Source: Angiostrongylus vasorum (taxonomy: Eukaryota; Nematoda; Chromadorea; Rhabditida; Metastrongylidae). Taken from it: a stretch of 64,000 nt of DNA. The number at the start of each line of letters is the position of its first letter. Within the stretch, counting starts at the first letter, position 1. Positions 1 to 9,055 of the stretch are shown here, piece by piece. The translations under genes were made by a program, and so were the position numbers. The DNA is taken from the NCBI GenBank assembly GCA_018806985.1, contig JADANN010000231.1, forward strand, positions 1 through 64,000, written 5' to 3'. Under the pieces are notes generated by a model that saw nothing but the letters and a program-made list of their open reading frames with translations, made no database searches and was not told the DNA's origin.

Positions 1-590
1 AGCTCAGAATAATTTCTACAGCTATTCGCAGAATAACATGCATGCGTTCTGCGAAAATAGGTTTAAGTTTGAAATATATAACTCGATTCGACACTTCCAA
101 GATCATATTTTCTGAATTACCCTGGGTATCACGGTAAAAACATAACAGTTTTGTTTCTGGTCCACATTTACCCAGTTCCTAAAGACTGAGGTCTTCACAC
201 ATCGCGCCTGATCTTATCCAGGTCTCCTAAAAAAGGGATCGACAACACCAGGCGGTATCCTGAGAAATGTCAACGTTAATCTTTAGTCACTATTACTTCT
301 TCATATATCTGCATACTTCGTTCGAGCTATCATCATCTCGTTCCTCTTCACTCTTGCTGTCCTTTTTGATCTCCTTATTATTCCTTTATCATTGCACTCA
401 GTATATCTCGTGATTATCTTACCAATCATAACAATTTTAGCTTGCTGGACCATAGCAAATTCCGACGAATCACATGTCACTCTGAATTGTTTTTGGTAGT
501 ACATTTCGCGATAATTTGAAAACCATACTTCTTATAAACGTCGACAGTAACAATAAATTTATTTGAATCTTACGAACTGCTTTTGTTAAG
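1..590. other. no gene recognised
   Basis: AT-rich sequence with only short open frames and no convincing splice-site and frame combination. I see no repeat match to the rest of the window. Confidence 0.5.
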
Positions 591-609
591 CTGACTAGGT
601 CAGTGGTTA

Positions 610-775
610 TTGTGATTCGATGGCTGACGTTCGCGGATTCGGCTTCTTCAGAGGCTTTTTATATAAAGATTTGGGTTTGATCTCAGCAACAAAAAGGCTA
701 AGAAGAAGGTAAAGTCACCGAAACGTCTGCCATCGAATAACAAGAACAGCTGGCAAAAAACCTCGCGTCAGCTCA
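610..775. mobile_element. paired inverted PLE ends (short fold-back)
   Basis: A hammerhead-like motif on the minus strand (622-655) faces away from a degenerate plus-strand one (695-731). The minus motif keeps CTGAAGA, but GAAAC is reduced to GAAC. The plus motif has lost CTGA but keeps CGAAACGTC. Both are followed outward by the word CCATCGAAT. This is the fold-back arrangement of the larger PLE copies, with only about 40 bp between the two halves. Confidence 0.5.
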
Positions 776-1049
776 CCGAGTGCAGTCTGTAAGATACACA
801 TAGCTCTCTTCTAGCAGAAGAAAAGAGCTTTTCAAAAGCGCTTTGCACAGAAAAATGTGACTTCCCACATGTCCTCTAAAGCAGCAGAGCTCCAACTTTG
901 TGGCACGGATTTGTGACAGAGATGCATGGAGAAAATCCAGGAATCTACTTTCCACCAACCTGCCATTGAAGAATAGGTCACAGCTTTCTTGATTAGCAGA
1001 CACGTAGTTGTTATTACATCATTTATTCACATACTTATCTTGGTTGTTT

Positions 1050-1850
1050 AGAAAGTACCGGTTTAGAAAAATCGGTAGCACTGGCTAAAATATCACCGAA
1101 CACTCTTAGACGCTAGCTAGTTCGTAACCGCTTGTATGACCGTCTATGCGAAACGCAGCATTCTATGCTCTGCCTAACGGGAGAGACGGTGATTGCATGA
1201 ATACGGATACGGTGTACCTTGTGAAGCGTGTGGCGACGAATACGTAGACAAAGCAAGTACACCACTCTGCGTCCCTATAGAAGAACAACTAGCAGGTAAA
1301 GTTAAAGTAGAACCAAATGCGCATTTAGGCGCGTGAAGGACACAGAGACATAACGAAGATTTCGAAGCAAAAATCACTATCCTGCCACACAAATCCACAG
1401 CATCAGTGCTTAAAACTCTTGAGGCCCTTCGAATAAATTCCAAAAATCCAGAAATGAAGCGCAGTGAGGAGTGCCTTGTGATCACGCGTGATGTCGCACC
1501 ATGCGCCCTGGGTGATTTTTTGACCTAAGTCAGGCACGTTCCTCGCTCTTGTAAGACTCTGTGTTACTGGTCTTCACTAAATAGCTGGAAGACTTACAAA
1601 ACGGTGACATTTTTAAAAAAAGCTGTTTATTATGCTAATAAAAAATCTTATGTGTTAAGTTTGTCTGTTAAGGTTATGGAAGTGTTTGATTGAGTAGATT
1701 GCATGTCAATTTGACCTTTTTTCCAGAGTGGGAAGAGGGGGAAACCGCCGAAACGTCAGCTGCTGTTAGTCAATAAATCCGTTAATAGCAACATCATGTT
1801 TACTCATCAACACAAACTGTAAATTATTCACAATAGTTGTTTTTTCTAGC
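1050..1850 (+). pseudogene. Penelope-like element fragment: RT end, GIY-YIG endonuclease, 3' end
   Basis: This is a 5'-truncated plus-strand PLE copy. It begins in the C-terminal part of the reverse transcriptase, where broken frames resemble the KRAGLKES region of the copy at 9.3-10.1 kb. It continues through the cysteine-rich linker (GRDGDC is recognisable near 1185) into a GIY-YIG-type domain with several stops and frame shifts. The 3' end (1722-1760) keeps CCGCCGAAACGTCAGC, but the CTGA half of the hammerhead core is lost. Family assignment rests on alignment by eye to the better copy. It is not functional. Confidence 0.7.
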
Positions 1851-1974
1851 AGTATCGCCTTATTCAGAGTCTCTTTGTTCTTCACAAGTCTTTCAGTTAT
1901 TGTTAAAGGCCAGCCGCACAGAGTCCTACATCTGTGAGGAATGTGTACAGCTCGAGTCAAAAAGAAAAATCAGT

Positions 1975-2435
1975 CTGAGGTATGGCGCGAGTTCATAGGT
2001 GTTCCTAGTAAACTCCTTCATGCAGTCCATCTTTGAATTTTTTGATTTGTCCAAAACGCTTCAAGAGTTTCACGCGCCTTGGATTCCTATGCAAAGATAG
2101 TGGCTTTCACTTTTCAAAATCTTCTCCTTTCTGTTTCTGTGACTTATGCGCCTAGTGGAGCGCTTGGCTTCAACTTAAATTTACCGATTAGGTGTTCTTT
2201 TATGCGGGATCAGAGTAGTTTACCCGTTTCTTTAACGTAATCCGCCGCACGCGCTTTACAGGAGATTAGATTCGCCTCCTCTGAACTCGTGCAGTTATTC
2301 TCTCTACTGTTAGCATATATTATGAAATTGTGCGTTTCGCATAGACAGTGATACAAATCGTAATGAACTGGCTGACATCTAAGTGTGCTTCGAGGTATTT
2401 CAATCGCTGCTAGTGATTTCTCCGAACCGGTACTT
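1975..2435 (-). pseudogene. PLE endonuclease fragment, inverted
   Basis: Read on the minus strand, this begins with the same word (TAGAAAGTACCGG) as the plus-strand fragment at 1050. It then runs through the RT end, the linker and a GIY-YIG remnant that includes LISCKA and a KETGKLL-like segment. Stops and frame shifts are frequent. Together with the neighbouring plus-strand fragment it makes a tail-to-tail inverted pair. Confidence 0.65.
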
Positions 2436-2469
2436 TCTAAGTAACGTTTTAGTTTTGATTATTTCCTTA

Positions 2470-2830
2470 AATAGAGTGGATAGAACACTGGTTGCGATGC
2501 CTGTCAACACGAGCACGGTGCTGGTTCGATCCTGCTGCTGGCCCACCAAGCCTCTCATTCCCTGGAGGCGTGAAATTGGTGTCGGACTTGTCGGTGGAGA
2601 AATCGCTGCCTGCAATCGAAGCGGAAACGTTTTAACCCGGCTATCTCTGGTCTCCGTTGAGAATCGACTCAATCAGCATTCAACCACATTCAAGATGAAA
2701 GGAAAGTCCTCAAGGAGCAGCCAAACCCACACGTAAAAGCTAGAAAACTTTCGTGAATGATAAATGCGAGAAAACGAATCGAACGTGAGAAGTGGTGTGA
2801 TCCGCATAGTAAATATGAAAGATGGGCCGC
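2470..2830 (+). mobile_element. tRNA-derived SINE
   Basis: The head has an A-box-like GGATAGAACACTGG and a B box GGTTCGATCC (2523-2532), spaced as in a tRNA. The body follows with the shared words CCCACCAAGCCTCTCATTCC and ACTTGTC. A 3' part resembles sequence at 16560-16650 and 21960-22080. Family members recur throughout the window. Transcription by RNA polymerase III is known for such heads, and mobilisation by a LINE such as the RTE seen here is inference. Confidence 0.65.
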
Positions 2831-2889
2831 AAAAAATAAAAGAAAAAAACAAAAAAATTATGTAGTCACTTTCTATCTACTGCCTTTTT

Positions 2890-3228
2890 CATGAGAGAGC
2901 GTGATGCGAAATATGACCGCACTGATGCTGAGATATTTTCAAAAGGCCAGAACGCAGGTGTCTGTGCTGGGGATGGAAACCACTGTTACCCTTTCCGGGG
3001 CTAACGTGTTCACAACCATACCATGAAGGTCCTTCGTTCCTCTTTGCTCTCTGCCGTGTTACTGACCTGTAGGCACTATCAGCAATCAGCGGGGAATGAT
3101 CTGAATCGGAATAGGAATGGAAGCAGAAATCGACATTTAACTCAGTATCACGGATATCACAGCATCACTGTGGTTATAATTTACATTATACCTTACTACG
3201 TAAAAGAATAGGCACTGAATAAAAAGTG
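2890..3228. mobile_element. MITE-like element with inverted ends (family C)
   Basis: The left end (GCGAAATATGACCGC, then GCTGAGATATTTTC) and the right end (ATCACAGCATCACTGTGGTT, then a TACCTTAC-like end) are inverted copies of each other. They match the ends of the elements at 3.86, 12.3-12.9, 18.2 and 44.6 kb. The interior carries the family's word GCAGGTGTCTG. Confidence 0.5.
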
Positions 3229-3234
3229 ATTAGA

Positions 3235-3370
3235 TAATAAAATTTCTTCAGACAAGCCCGGCATCCAATTTGTCAACTCCGGAAGGCTGAAATGCCTAGT
3301 GAGCTCGAGACCAGCACTGTGCTCGTGATGATCGGCATCACTACCATTGTGCTATCCGCCCATGAGATAA
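3235..3370 (-). mobile_element. SINE head, minus strand
   Basis: Read on the minus strand it gives GGATAGCACAATGGTAGTGA (A box), a degenerate B box near GCTGGTCTCGAGC and the shared body word TCCGGAG. It is 5'-proximal only and closest to the copy at 23.08 kb. Confidence 0.6.
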
Positions 3371-3374
3371 AGTT

Positions 3375-3860
3375 TAGCTAATCAAAATGGTTCACCTGTA
3401 TGCTTTGCCACTCCGCTGATGGTCAAATGACTCGAGCGCTCGCCAGTAAATCTTCCATTTCTCCCCGTCCCGTGTAAGAATAGCCAAGTGGGTTCTGCTC
3501 GCTTTAGTTGGTCGTTGAGCATCATATTTTTGTTCCAGGGTCTTCGTGAAGAACTCCGGTCATCGGATAGGTGGCCTTCCAGCTGTAAATTTGGTATCCC
3601 GAAAAAATCCGTAGTTAACGGCTCTTGTCTTTAGGTTGCCGTTTATATGAATTACATGTGCGGAACACCTTATCATTGACATTTAGGTGCAGAGAGCGAC
3701 ACCTTTGTTTTTTTGATCGCTGGCATAGCTTGGAGCTTCGGATCCTGTTTATCAATTGCGTGACACTCGAGACTCCTGGCACAATCTTTTCTGCTGCGCA
3801 TTTTACAACAATGTCTTTTCCTAATGTTTACTTTTTTATTTTCTGCCTTCTATAATTTTT
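3375..3860. other. no gene recognised
   Basis: Short open frames only. No recognisable protein family and no repeat family seen elsewhere in the window. Confidence 0.45.
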
Positions 3861-3861
3861 A

Positions 3862-4115
3862 TAGCAGGGTATTAGGCGAAATACAACCGCAAGATTCCTG
3901 AGATATTTGCAAAACTCCGGACCCCATCAGGACGAAAAACCGGATCCTAAACGATGGACCCGCGTGATGTGGTGGTGAGCGCGTTACTCCCGAGAAGGGC
4001 AATAGTGCGTTCGTTCCCCACCGCAGACATCTGCGATCCGAAGTTTTGCAAATATCTCAGCATCATTGTGGCTGTTTCACAAATAATACCTTGCCGTGAA
4101 AGCTAGTAAAAGACA
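3862..4115. mobile_element. MITE-like element with about 55-bp inverted ends (family C, best copy)
   Basis: The left end reads GCAGGGTATTAGGCGAAATA and then TGAGATATTTGCAAAACTCC. The right end is its reverse complement in order: AAGTTTTGCAAATATCTCAG and then AATACCTTGC. Between them lies the family core, including GTGGTGGTGAGCGCGTTACT and GCGTTCGTTCCCCACCGCAG. The core resembles tRNA A and B boxes, so a SINE origin for the centre is possible. No coding capacity. Confidence 0.6.
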
Positions 4116-4126
4116 GTAAGTAAAAA

Positions 4127-4900
4127 TCAACAATATGAATATATGTTCATGGCCAAACTCGTGATGACGAGAATGTCGACGCCGCTGAGTTCTTTGATGT
4201 CACATATTCCGCGGAAAAGTTCTTTTTGGGTGTCATAGACGGCGTTTAATGGGCCGCGTCTTCTCATCTCATCCAGTCCGATGACATCGTACGTTATCCT
4301 TCTTGCCTGCATTATAAATTCCTTTATAGAGGACTTAGATGCAAGTGAGCATGCATTATAGGTACAGACGTTCGCGTTTGTCTTTCGATATTAAGGCAGC
4401 CCAGAAAGGCCCTAAATTCTAGCACCTCTCCCTACTCGACTTACCTGCTGCCATATCGGGTCTTTTTTCGGGGTCAGGATAACGGCATGTTGTGCTCTAA
4501 ACGTGAAGGCTGGATATACTCGCGGACAGCTTGCTAGTCTCTCCCAGAGGGAATGAAGAGCTTATTTGCTAGAGGCGACTCCTAACCGCTCCCCCATATA
4601 CTTGTCAGTGACTTGGTTGCAGGGTTTTTGTCCGAATTGACTGGTGCAATATAATCTGCATATACCAGAACACAACCACTTACGCAAGCATGAATTCGTC
4701 CTCGTAAACACATAAGCTGTGTGCCAAATCGGCGCAGCTTAAACAAGGAGTTCATCACCTGAGTCCACTTGGATCTGAAGGAAGCAAAGGTCGCTTTTAC
4801 TTTGCGGTTAACCCCTATACTCCATTTGGGGGGCGTTTCACGTTGCCTCGCGACTAACCGGCAAGAGATCTCTCTATGGGGAAAATCAGTGGTCAAAAGA
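4127..4900 (-). pseudogene. RTE-type retrotransposon 5' fragment
   Basis: The distal part (4127-4312 read backwards) encodes a 61-residue stretch beginning MQARRITYDVIGLDEMRRRG. This matches the start of the AP-endonuclease domain of the copy at 59.9 kb ([18 protein letters not shown]). Upstream, 4582-4896 resembles that copy's 5' leader, with shared peptide-like segments KATFA and RFGT and a shared ATTCATGC word. Only the leader and the first quarter of the endonuclease remain. Confidence 0.75.
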
Positions 4901-5454
4901 GTTAGGCAACTGAAATTTTGGGCATCGAAACCGACAGCCTCCCAATTAATTTCACTTTTAGGAAAAAATACGAAGACTACCGTTAGATGCTTGCAATTCT
5001 TTATTTCTATGTTCCCAAATAATTGATTGCAAACATTCAGCCGAATCGGTTTGTGGCATAGAGTTCCAGTAAGTGCGCAGTCATCTGTACATAAACATGA
5101 TTGCGTAATAGATGTTATTCTGACACATTAGAGAAAACATCATCTGAATCCATCTGGGCTTAAGGGTAAAATGACATTAGGGTTTTATGTAGGCATTTAA
5201 CAACGAACTCGCCTTCTGGGATGATCACATTAGCTCACTAGAAACTGGGTTGAGGATGATCAGGGATCGTTGGTATAAAAGATTAAGTCTTCTAAATGTG
5301 TTAAATGTATAAAGAAACAGTGTGTCGTAAAGAAAGCAAATCCGTTCCAAAAATATGTTTTTCCGAAAACTTTCGAAACCATGGCTAACTGAAAATAGCT
5401 TCTGAGGAAGATAACGTTGTCAACTCCACGCAACTATCTAAAGTAATAACTCAA
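4901..5454. other. no gene recognised
   Basis: No coding or repeat signal that I can support. Confidence 0.45.
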
Positions 5455-5549
5455 AAGACCGACTTTCTATAAACCTCGGCATAAGTTGTTGATATATCTA
5501 TTTATATGACCTTATAAACTGATCTTACGAGTCGGGCTCGCAACACCAC

Positions 5550-5585
5550 GGCTTTGAGGAAGGCGAAATCGCCGAAACGTCAGCC
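5550..5585 (+). ncRNA. hammerhead-ribozyme-like motif (one core change)
   Basis: Stem I is GGCT/AGCC. The first core strand reads TTGAGGA where CTGANGA is expected, so conserved C3 is T. Stem II is GGCG/CGCC with loop AAAT. The second core is GAAA-CGTC, giving a two-base-pair stem III and C at the cleavage position. One unpaired A precedes stem II, as in all copies here. Hammerheads in PLE terminal repeats are established. Activity of this copy is doubtful. Confidence 0.55.
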
Positions 5586-5587
5586 AT

Positions 5588-5607
5588 CGACCAACAAGAA
5601 CAACAGC

Positions 5608-5645
<38 letters not shown>

Positions 5646-5655
5646 CGACAACGAC
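5588..5655 (+). repeat. CAA microsatellite in PLE terminus
   Basis: Imperfect CAA repeats follow directly after GTCAGCCATCGACCAACAAG and drift into GACAACGACGGCGACAGC. The same placement recurs at 62.53 and 63.48 kb. Confidence 0.85.
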
Positions 5656-5759
5656 GGCGACAGCGACAAAAAGATCTATGCCAACCTCGCATCAGCTAAA
5701 GAAGATCAGTTTATAGGGCCATATAAATAAATATATGTAAAGCCAAAAAAGTTAGCTAA

Positions 5760-6570
5760 GTTACCACTTCAACTTAAATTGGTCATCGTGATCGAAACGC
5801 AAATACATAAGTAAAAATCGACTCAGTGAAGAAAAGAATAAATGGATCCGAAAAACTATGAAGTAGATTTTCTCTATAAAATGTTGTTAAAGTCCTTCAT
5901 CACGAAGATTTATTGTGATTCAATCATTAGTGTGAGAAGCTTCTTTCATCTCTTGTGATTTTTCATAACACCTTCCATATGTGTTGAGCATCTACGTCTC
6001 GTAAAAAATTCTCATCCTTTTCAAGTAATATATCGAGCTTCAAACCCATTTCAAGCAAACAAAAAACTGCATAATCTGACAAGGTATCAACGACGGACCA
6101 TCTAAGCAGCCGACTTCAAGCGGATCAGTTTCCTAGTTGTCACTTCGGACATTATTCGAGATACGACACCGCTCTCTCGCTTATAGCCAATCATCACCAC
6201 GTCTGTGTTTCTTTCCTCCACAAATCATCCTCTTCCTGCCTCCCATTTTCCCGTGCTTTTTTTTATTTTATGAACAAATCCCATGTTCTAGTGTTTCGTC
6301 ACTAATCGATAGCGTATGTTATCTCTATGACAAAACTAAAATAGTTCAATTTTCATTACGTAACTTTTGAGTTAGCGTTGTATTCTGTTTGTCCGTGCAT
6401 GTCTCTTTCGAGTAGAACTTATTCTGTAGTAGAATTTCGTTCTAAGTTTTTTTCTTTTCCCTTTTGACAACATACAATTTTAAGCATAAATTAAACATTG
6501 ATTGAAGCTGACAACATAAACAACATGAATTAATTTTGACCCACTTACTATTCCCCTCCAAAGATGATCC
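5760..6570. other. no gene recognised
   Basis: AT-rich. A pyrimidine-rich open frame at 6137-6370 looks like chance translation. No repeat match seen. Confidence 0.45.
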
Positions 6571-6574
6571 TACA

Positions 6575-7237
6575 AATGATGAGCACTTACTTGGATACCT
6601 TGATAGCCCGTTTTCACTGGCTGTGCGGACCCCAGCAAAATTTCCACTGCTTCGGAGTTTTGCTGGTTTAGCCATTGTGGTTCCCTGAAGTCCAGAGGTC
6701 AGCCAGGCGAAACTCTGCTCTAGATCGTCACCACCGAACGCAGTCACCGCCCTTATGGATCAGGGGGGAGATTTGTCACCATGCGACTAGTTTGGTACCA
6801 TGGCGGTGATAGATCTTGGTAGGGGGCTTACTCTTAGCTGGGTTTACTTGATACTTGACACTTGAACGGTCCGTCCTCACTAGTTGTGCGGACCCCAGCA
6901 TAATCACCATTTTTCGGAGATTTGCTGGTAAAGCGATTGTGTTTCTCTCGAATCCTGAAGAAAGCCTGGCCTAAGTCTTCCCCAGGTCGTCACCACGACA
7001 GGCAGTCGCAGCCCTTGTTGATCAGAGGGAGATTTGCCACCATGTGACTTTGATACCAGGACGGTGGTGGGTCCTGGTATTGGTTTACTCCTAGCTAGGC
7101 TTCCTGATGGAAACGTCGGACTCCTTACCAGTTTGGGAGACCCCTGCCGGGGAGACGAATCCCCTCGTTGTACATCGCAGTCCGACACGCAGGAACACCT
7201 CCCAGCCACGATGAGGCGGTAAACCGTTGAGAGGAAT
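6575..7237 (+). repeat. two tandem copies of a non-coding dispersed repeat (family E)
   Basis: Copy 1 (about 6575-6830) and copy 2 (about 6860-7237) share TGTGCGGACCCCAGCA, TTTGCTGGT and the words GATCAG and GGGGGAGATTTG or GAGGGAGATTTG. Copy 2 is longer, adding TAGGCTTCCTGATGGAAACG and GGGGAGACGAATCCCCTCG. An inverted copy lies at 15.89-16.27 kb and a partial one at 35.88 kb. Its class is unknown. The 7.25 kb PLE inserted at its right end. Confidence 0.65.
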
Positions 7238-7250
7238 GCTGAGTACAGTG
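7238..7250 (+). repeat. left target-site duplication of the 7.25 kb PLE
   Basis: GCTGAGTACAGTG is repeated as GCTGAGTACAATG at 10881-10893, with 12 of 13 positions identical. The two copies abut the outer limits of the element exactly. Confidence 0.85.
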
Positions 7251-7722
7251 AATGCTTCGTTTTCTTGTTCAGCAATCGCGAGTTTGTTATACGGCATACA
7301 TTTACTTCCATAGAAAAACACAATGGAATACAACAGTGGCTGACGTTTCGGCAGTATTGCCTTCTTCAGAGCCTGGAAGGGTATACTGATATACAATTTA
7401 TTAGGCCAAACGCTTCAATAACACTTACAAAAAGACGAAAAACTCTGTGATAATTACATGATCAACAGCTTCTCGAAAAACTCACCGCTTACTTCCAATG
7501 AGGAAGATCAGAACAGCTGATTATAGTCGCGTATGGTTGATGACTACACCATCCCACATCAGAAATTGATTCGAAGATACGGGGACAGTTCGGATGTGAC
7601 CACTGGGCATTCATCCCTGCTATTCATTGTGGAATTTTTGGCATTTATCCAAAATGCCTCAAGAAGTTTGCGCGTTGGTATTTTAGTCTTCTGTGTGAGT
7701 GTATTGACTTTAACTTCAATTT
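7251..7722 (-). repeat. inverted leading arm of the PLE
   Basis: Its reverse complement matches 10385-10860, covering the C-terminal end of the endonuclease (LLDAFWINAKNP region), the 3' spacer, the hammerhead and part of the tail. Homology stops at the word GACTTTAACTTCAA near 7722. There the plus-oriented 5' terminal repeat begins with TCGTCTTTTTATAAGTGCTA. Confidence 0.85.
7338..7373 (-). ncRNA. hammerhead-ribozyme-like motif, core intact
   Basis: Read on the minus strand: stem I GGCT/AGCC, core CTGAAGA, one unpaired A, stem II GGCA/TGCC with loop ATAC, core GAAA, then CGTC. All canonical core positions are present. Stem III is only two base pairs with no loop, which in known PLE motifs favours dimeric folding. 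Confidence 0.7.
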
Positions 7723-7885
7723 TCGTCTTTTTATAAGTGCTATTGAGGCGTTTGGCCTAATAAATTGTATATCATTGTACCCTTCCAGGCTCTGAAGAAG
7801 GCAATAATAACAACCTCGCGATTGCTGAATAAGAAAACGAGGCATTCATATTCCAATGCCGAGGTTAAAAGAAAGTCGATCCTGA
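7718..7885 (+). repeat. 5' terminal repeat (pLTR) with a deleted hammerhead
   Basis: Direct repeat of 10645-10880. It has CTCTGAAGAAGGCAATA and then jumps to ATAACAACCTCGCGATTGCT. The intervening roughly 65 nt, including GAAACGTC, are present in the 3' copy but missing here. It ends with the family tail CCGAGGTTAAAAGAAAGTCG. Confidence 0.8.
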
Positions 7886-9055
7886 GAACCGTTACAACAT
7901 GTACCAGCAAAACACTTTCGACTTGTGAAAGAAGCATTGTCACTAAGAAAAAAGATTGTCTTAGCCAGATAGCAAATCAACTTTCTTCGCCGTTGTATTC
8001 AACATCGAGTCGTGCCGAAGTTTATAAAACGAAAGCGACTTCACGAATAAGCACGTGTTATCGAAATGGAATTACTTCGAGCTGAACTACGAAGCAAGGA
8101 GAACGAGACGTTTGCCAGAATGAAGAAGTGTGCGACGAAGGAACCTTTTTGTGCTTTGTATTTGGAGGATCGCCTTTGGACGAGATAGTTGGTGGGTCAA
8201 TATTGATAGGCGATTTTATCAGGTCTAATGCCGAAATAACCTTACAACGAAAATTCGAAAAACTTTTTGAGTAATTCACATGTCTCAGCTTCAAGAAACA
8301 ACCGCAAACGAATTCTTTACTGTTCCGATAATAGTCAAAATAGGGTTGATGATGCAGCAAGAACATCTAGGGTCTCCGTGATTGGGTTCATAACAATATC
8401 TGAGAGTGCGCGTTCACTACTAGAATTGGGCCCGAGTTTTGCACTATCACAGCCCATTTCAAAGGTAACTGTGCATAGGATCGCATGCAGCTTGTATGAA
8501 CTTCAGGACTGACTCCGCTATAAGGCCAAAGAAGAAACATCGAATAGAATTGAAAATGACCAAATGGCCCTATTTCCCACCTCCTCCTTTGCCCAAAGCG
8601 TTCTTCCGACAGCAGGACCCCAATGCCGAAATTGATACAAAGTTTCGCATGTTTTCGGACGACGTTCTCAAAACCCTTGTCCACTATCACGATAGAAAGT
8701 ATATCTCTAAACCACACAGCTGCGGAAAAATGTGGTATGCGAGAAAATAGAGAATTAATAAATTCAAAGACCATTACACTATCAGTTAGTGATTAAGGCG
8801 GAGAGTTCGTAGTTATTCCTTGGCAGTTAGATGTCAAGATAACGGAGGAACATCTTAGTGATGTTGCCCTTTATCGCCCATCGTCGGAAAAAGGAATACA
8901 AAGGACAATACCGAAAACTTAACAATGAATGGGTCACAGTAGCAAAAGCGGCGGGCTTAAAACTATCCGTTATTTCGCATTTTAGAGTAGACGGACCAAT
9001 ATGTCCCGTTTTACACTTACTTATTAAAACACATTAGTTAGCATCAATTGATGAT
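7886..9055 (+). pseudogene. degenerate 5' coding region of the PLE
   Basis: This region lies between the 5' pLTR and the recognisable RT. Segments in different frames look coding and correspond to the other copies. The strand from about 8066 gives MELLRAELRSKENETF. 8496-8750 carries a proline-rich stretch (KWPYFPPPPLPKAF) whose DNA is echoed at 49.92 and 53.82 kb. About 8880-9030 gives a segment ending in ICPVLHLLIKTH. Frames change several times. It corresponds to the poorly conserved N-terminal part of PLE proteins, and I assign no function to it. Confidence 0.55.

Larger units (their letters stand above)
5455..5757 (+). mobile_element. short fold-back PLE terminus with hammerhead motif and CAA tract
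   Basis: It starts with an inverted copy of the family tail (5459-5530: CCGACTTTCTATAAACCTCG on the plus strand). A plus-strand terminus follows, made of the hammerhead-like motif (5550-5585), a CAA microsatellite, CCAACCTCGCATCAGC and a second copy of the tail's AAGATCAGTTTATA word. The tail matches the PLE end at 63.72-63.79 kb. No coding sequence remains, so this is the smallest member of the fold-back series. Confidence 0.7.

Noticed and set aside
7034..7323. Open frames in the family E repeat on both strands
   Set aside because: They differ between repeat copies, are broken in the 6.6 and 15.9 kb copies, and resemble no protein.
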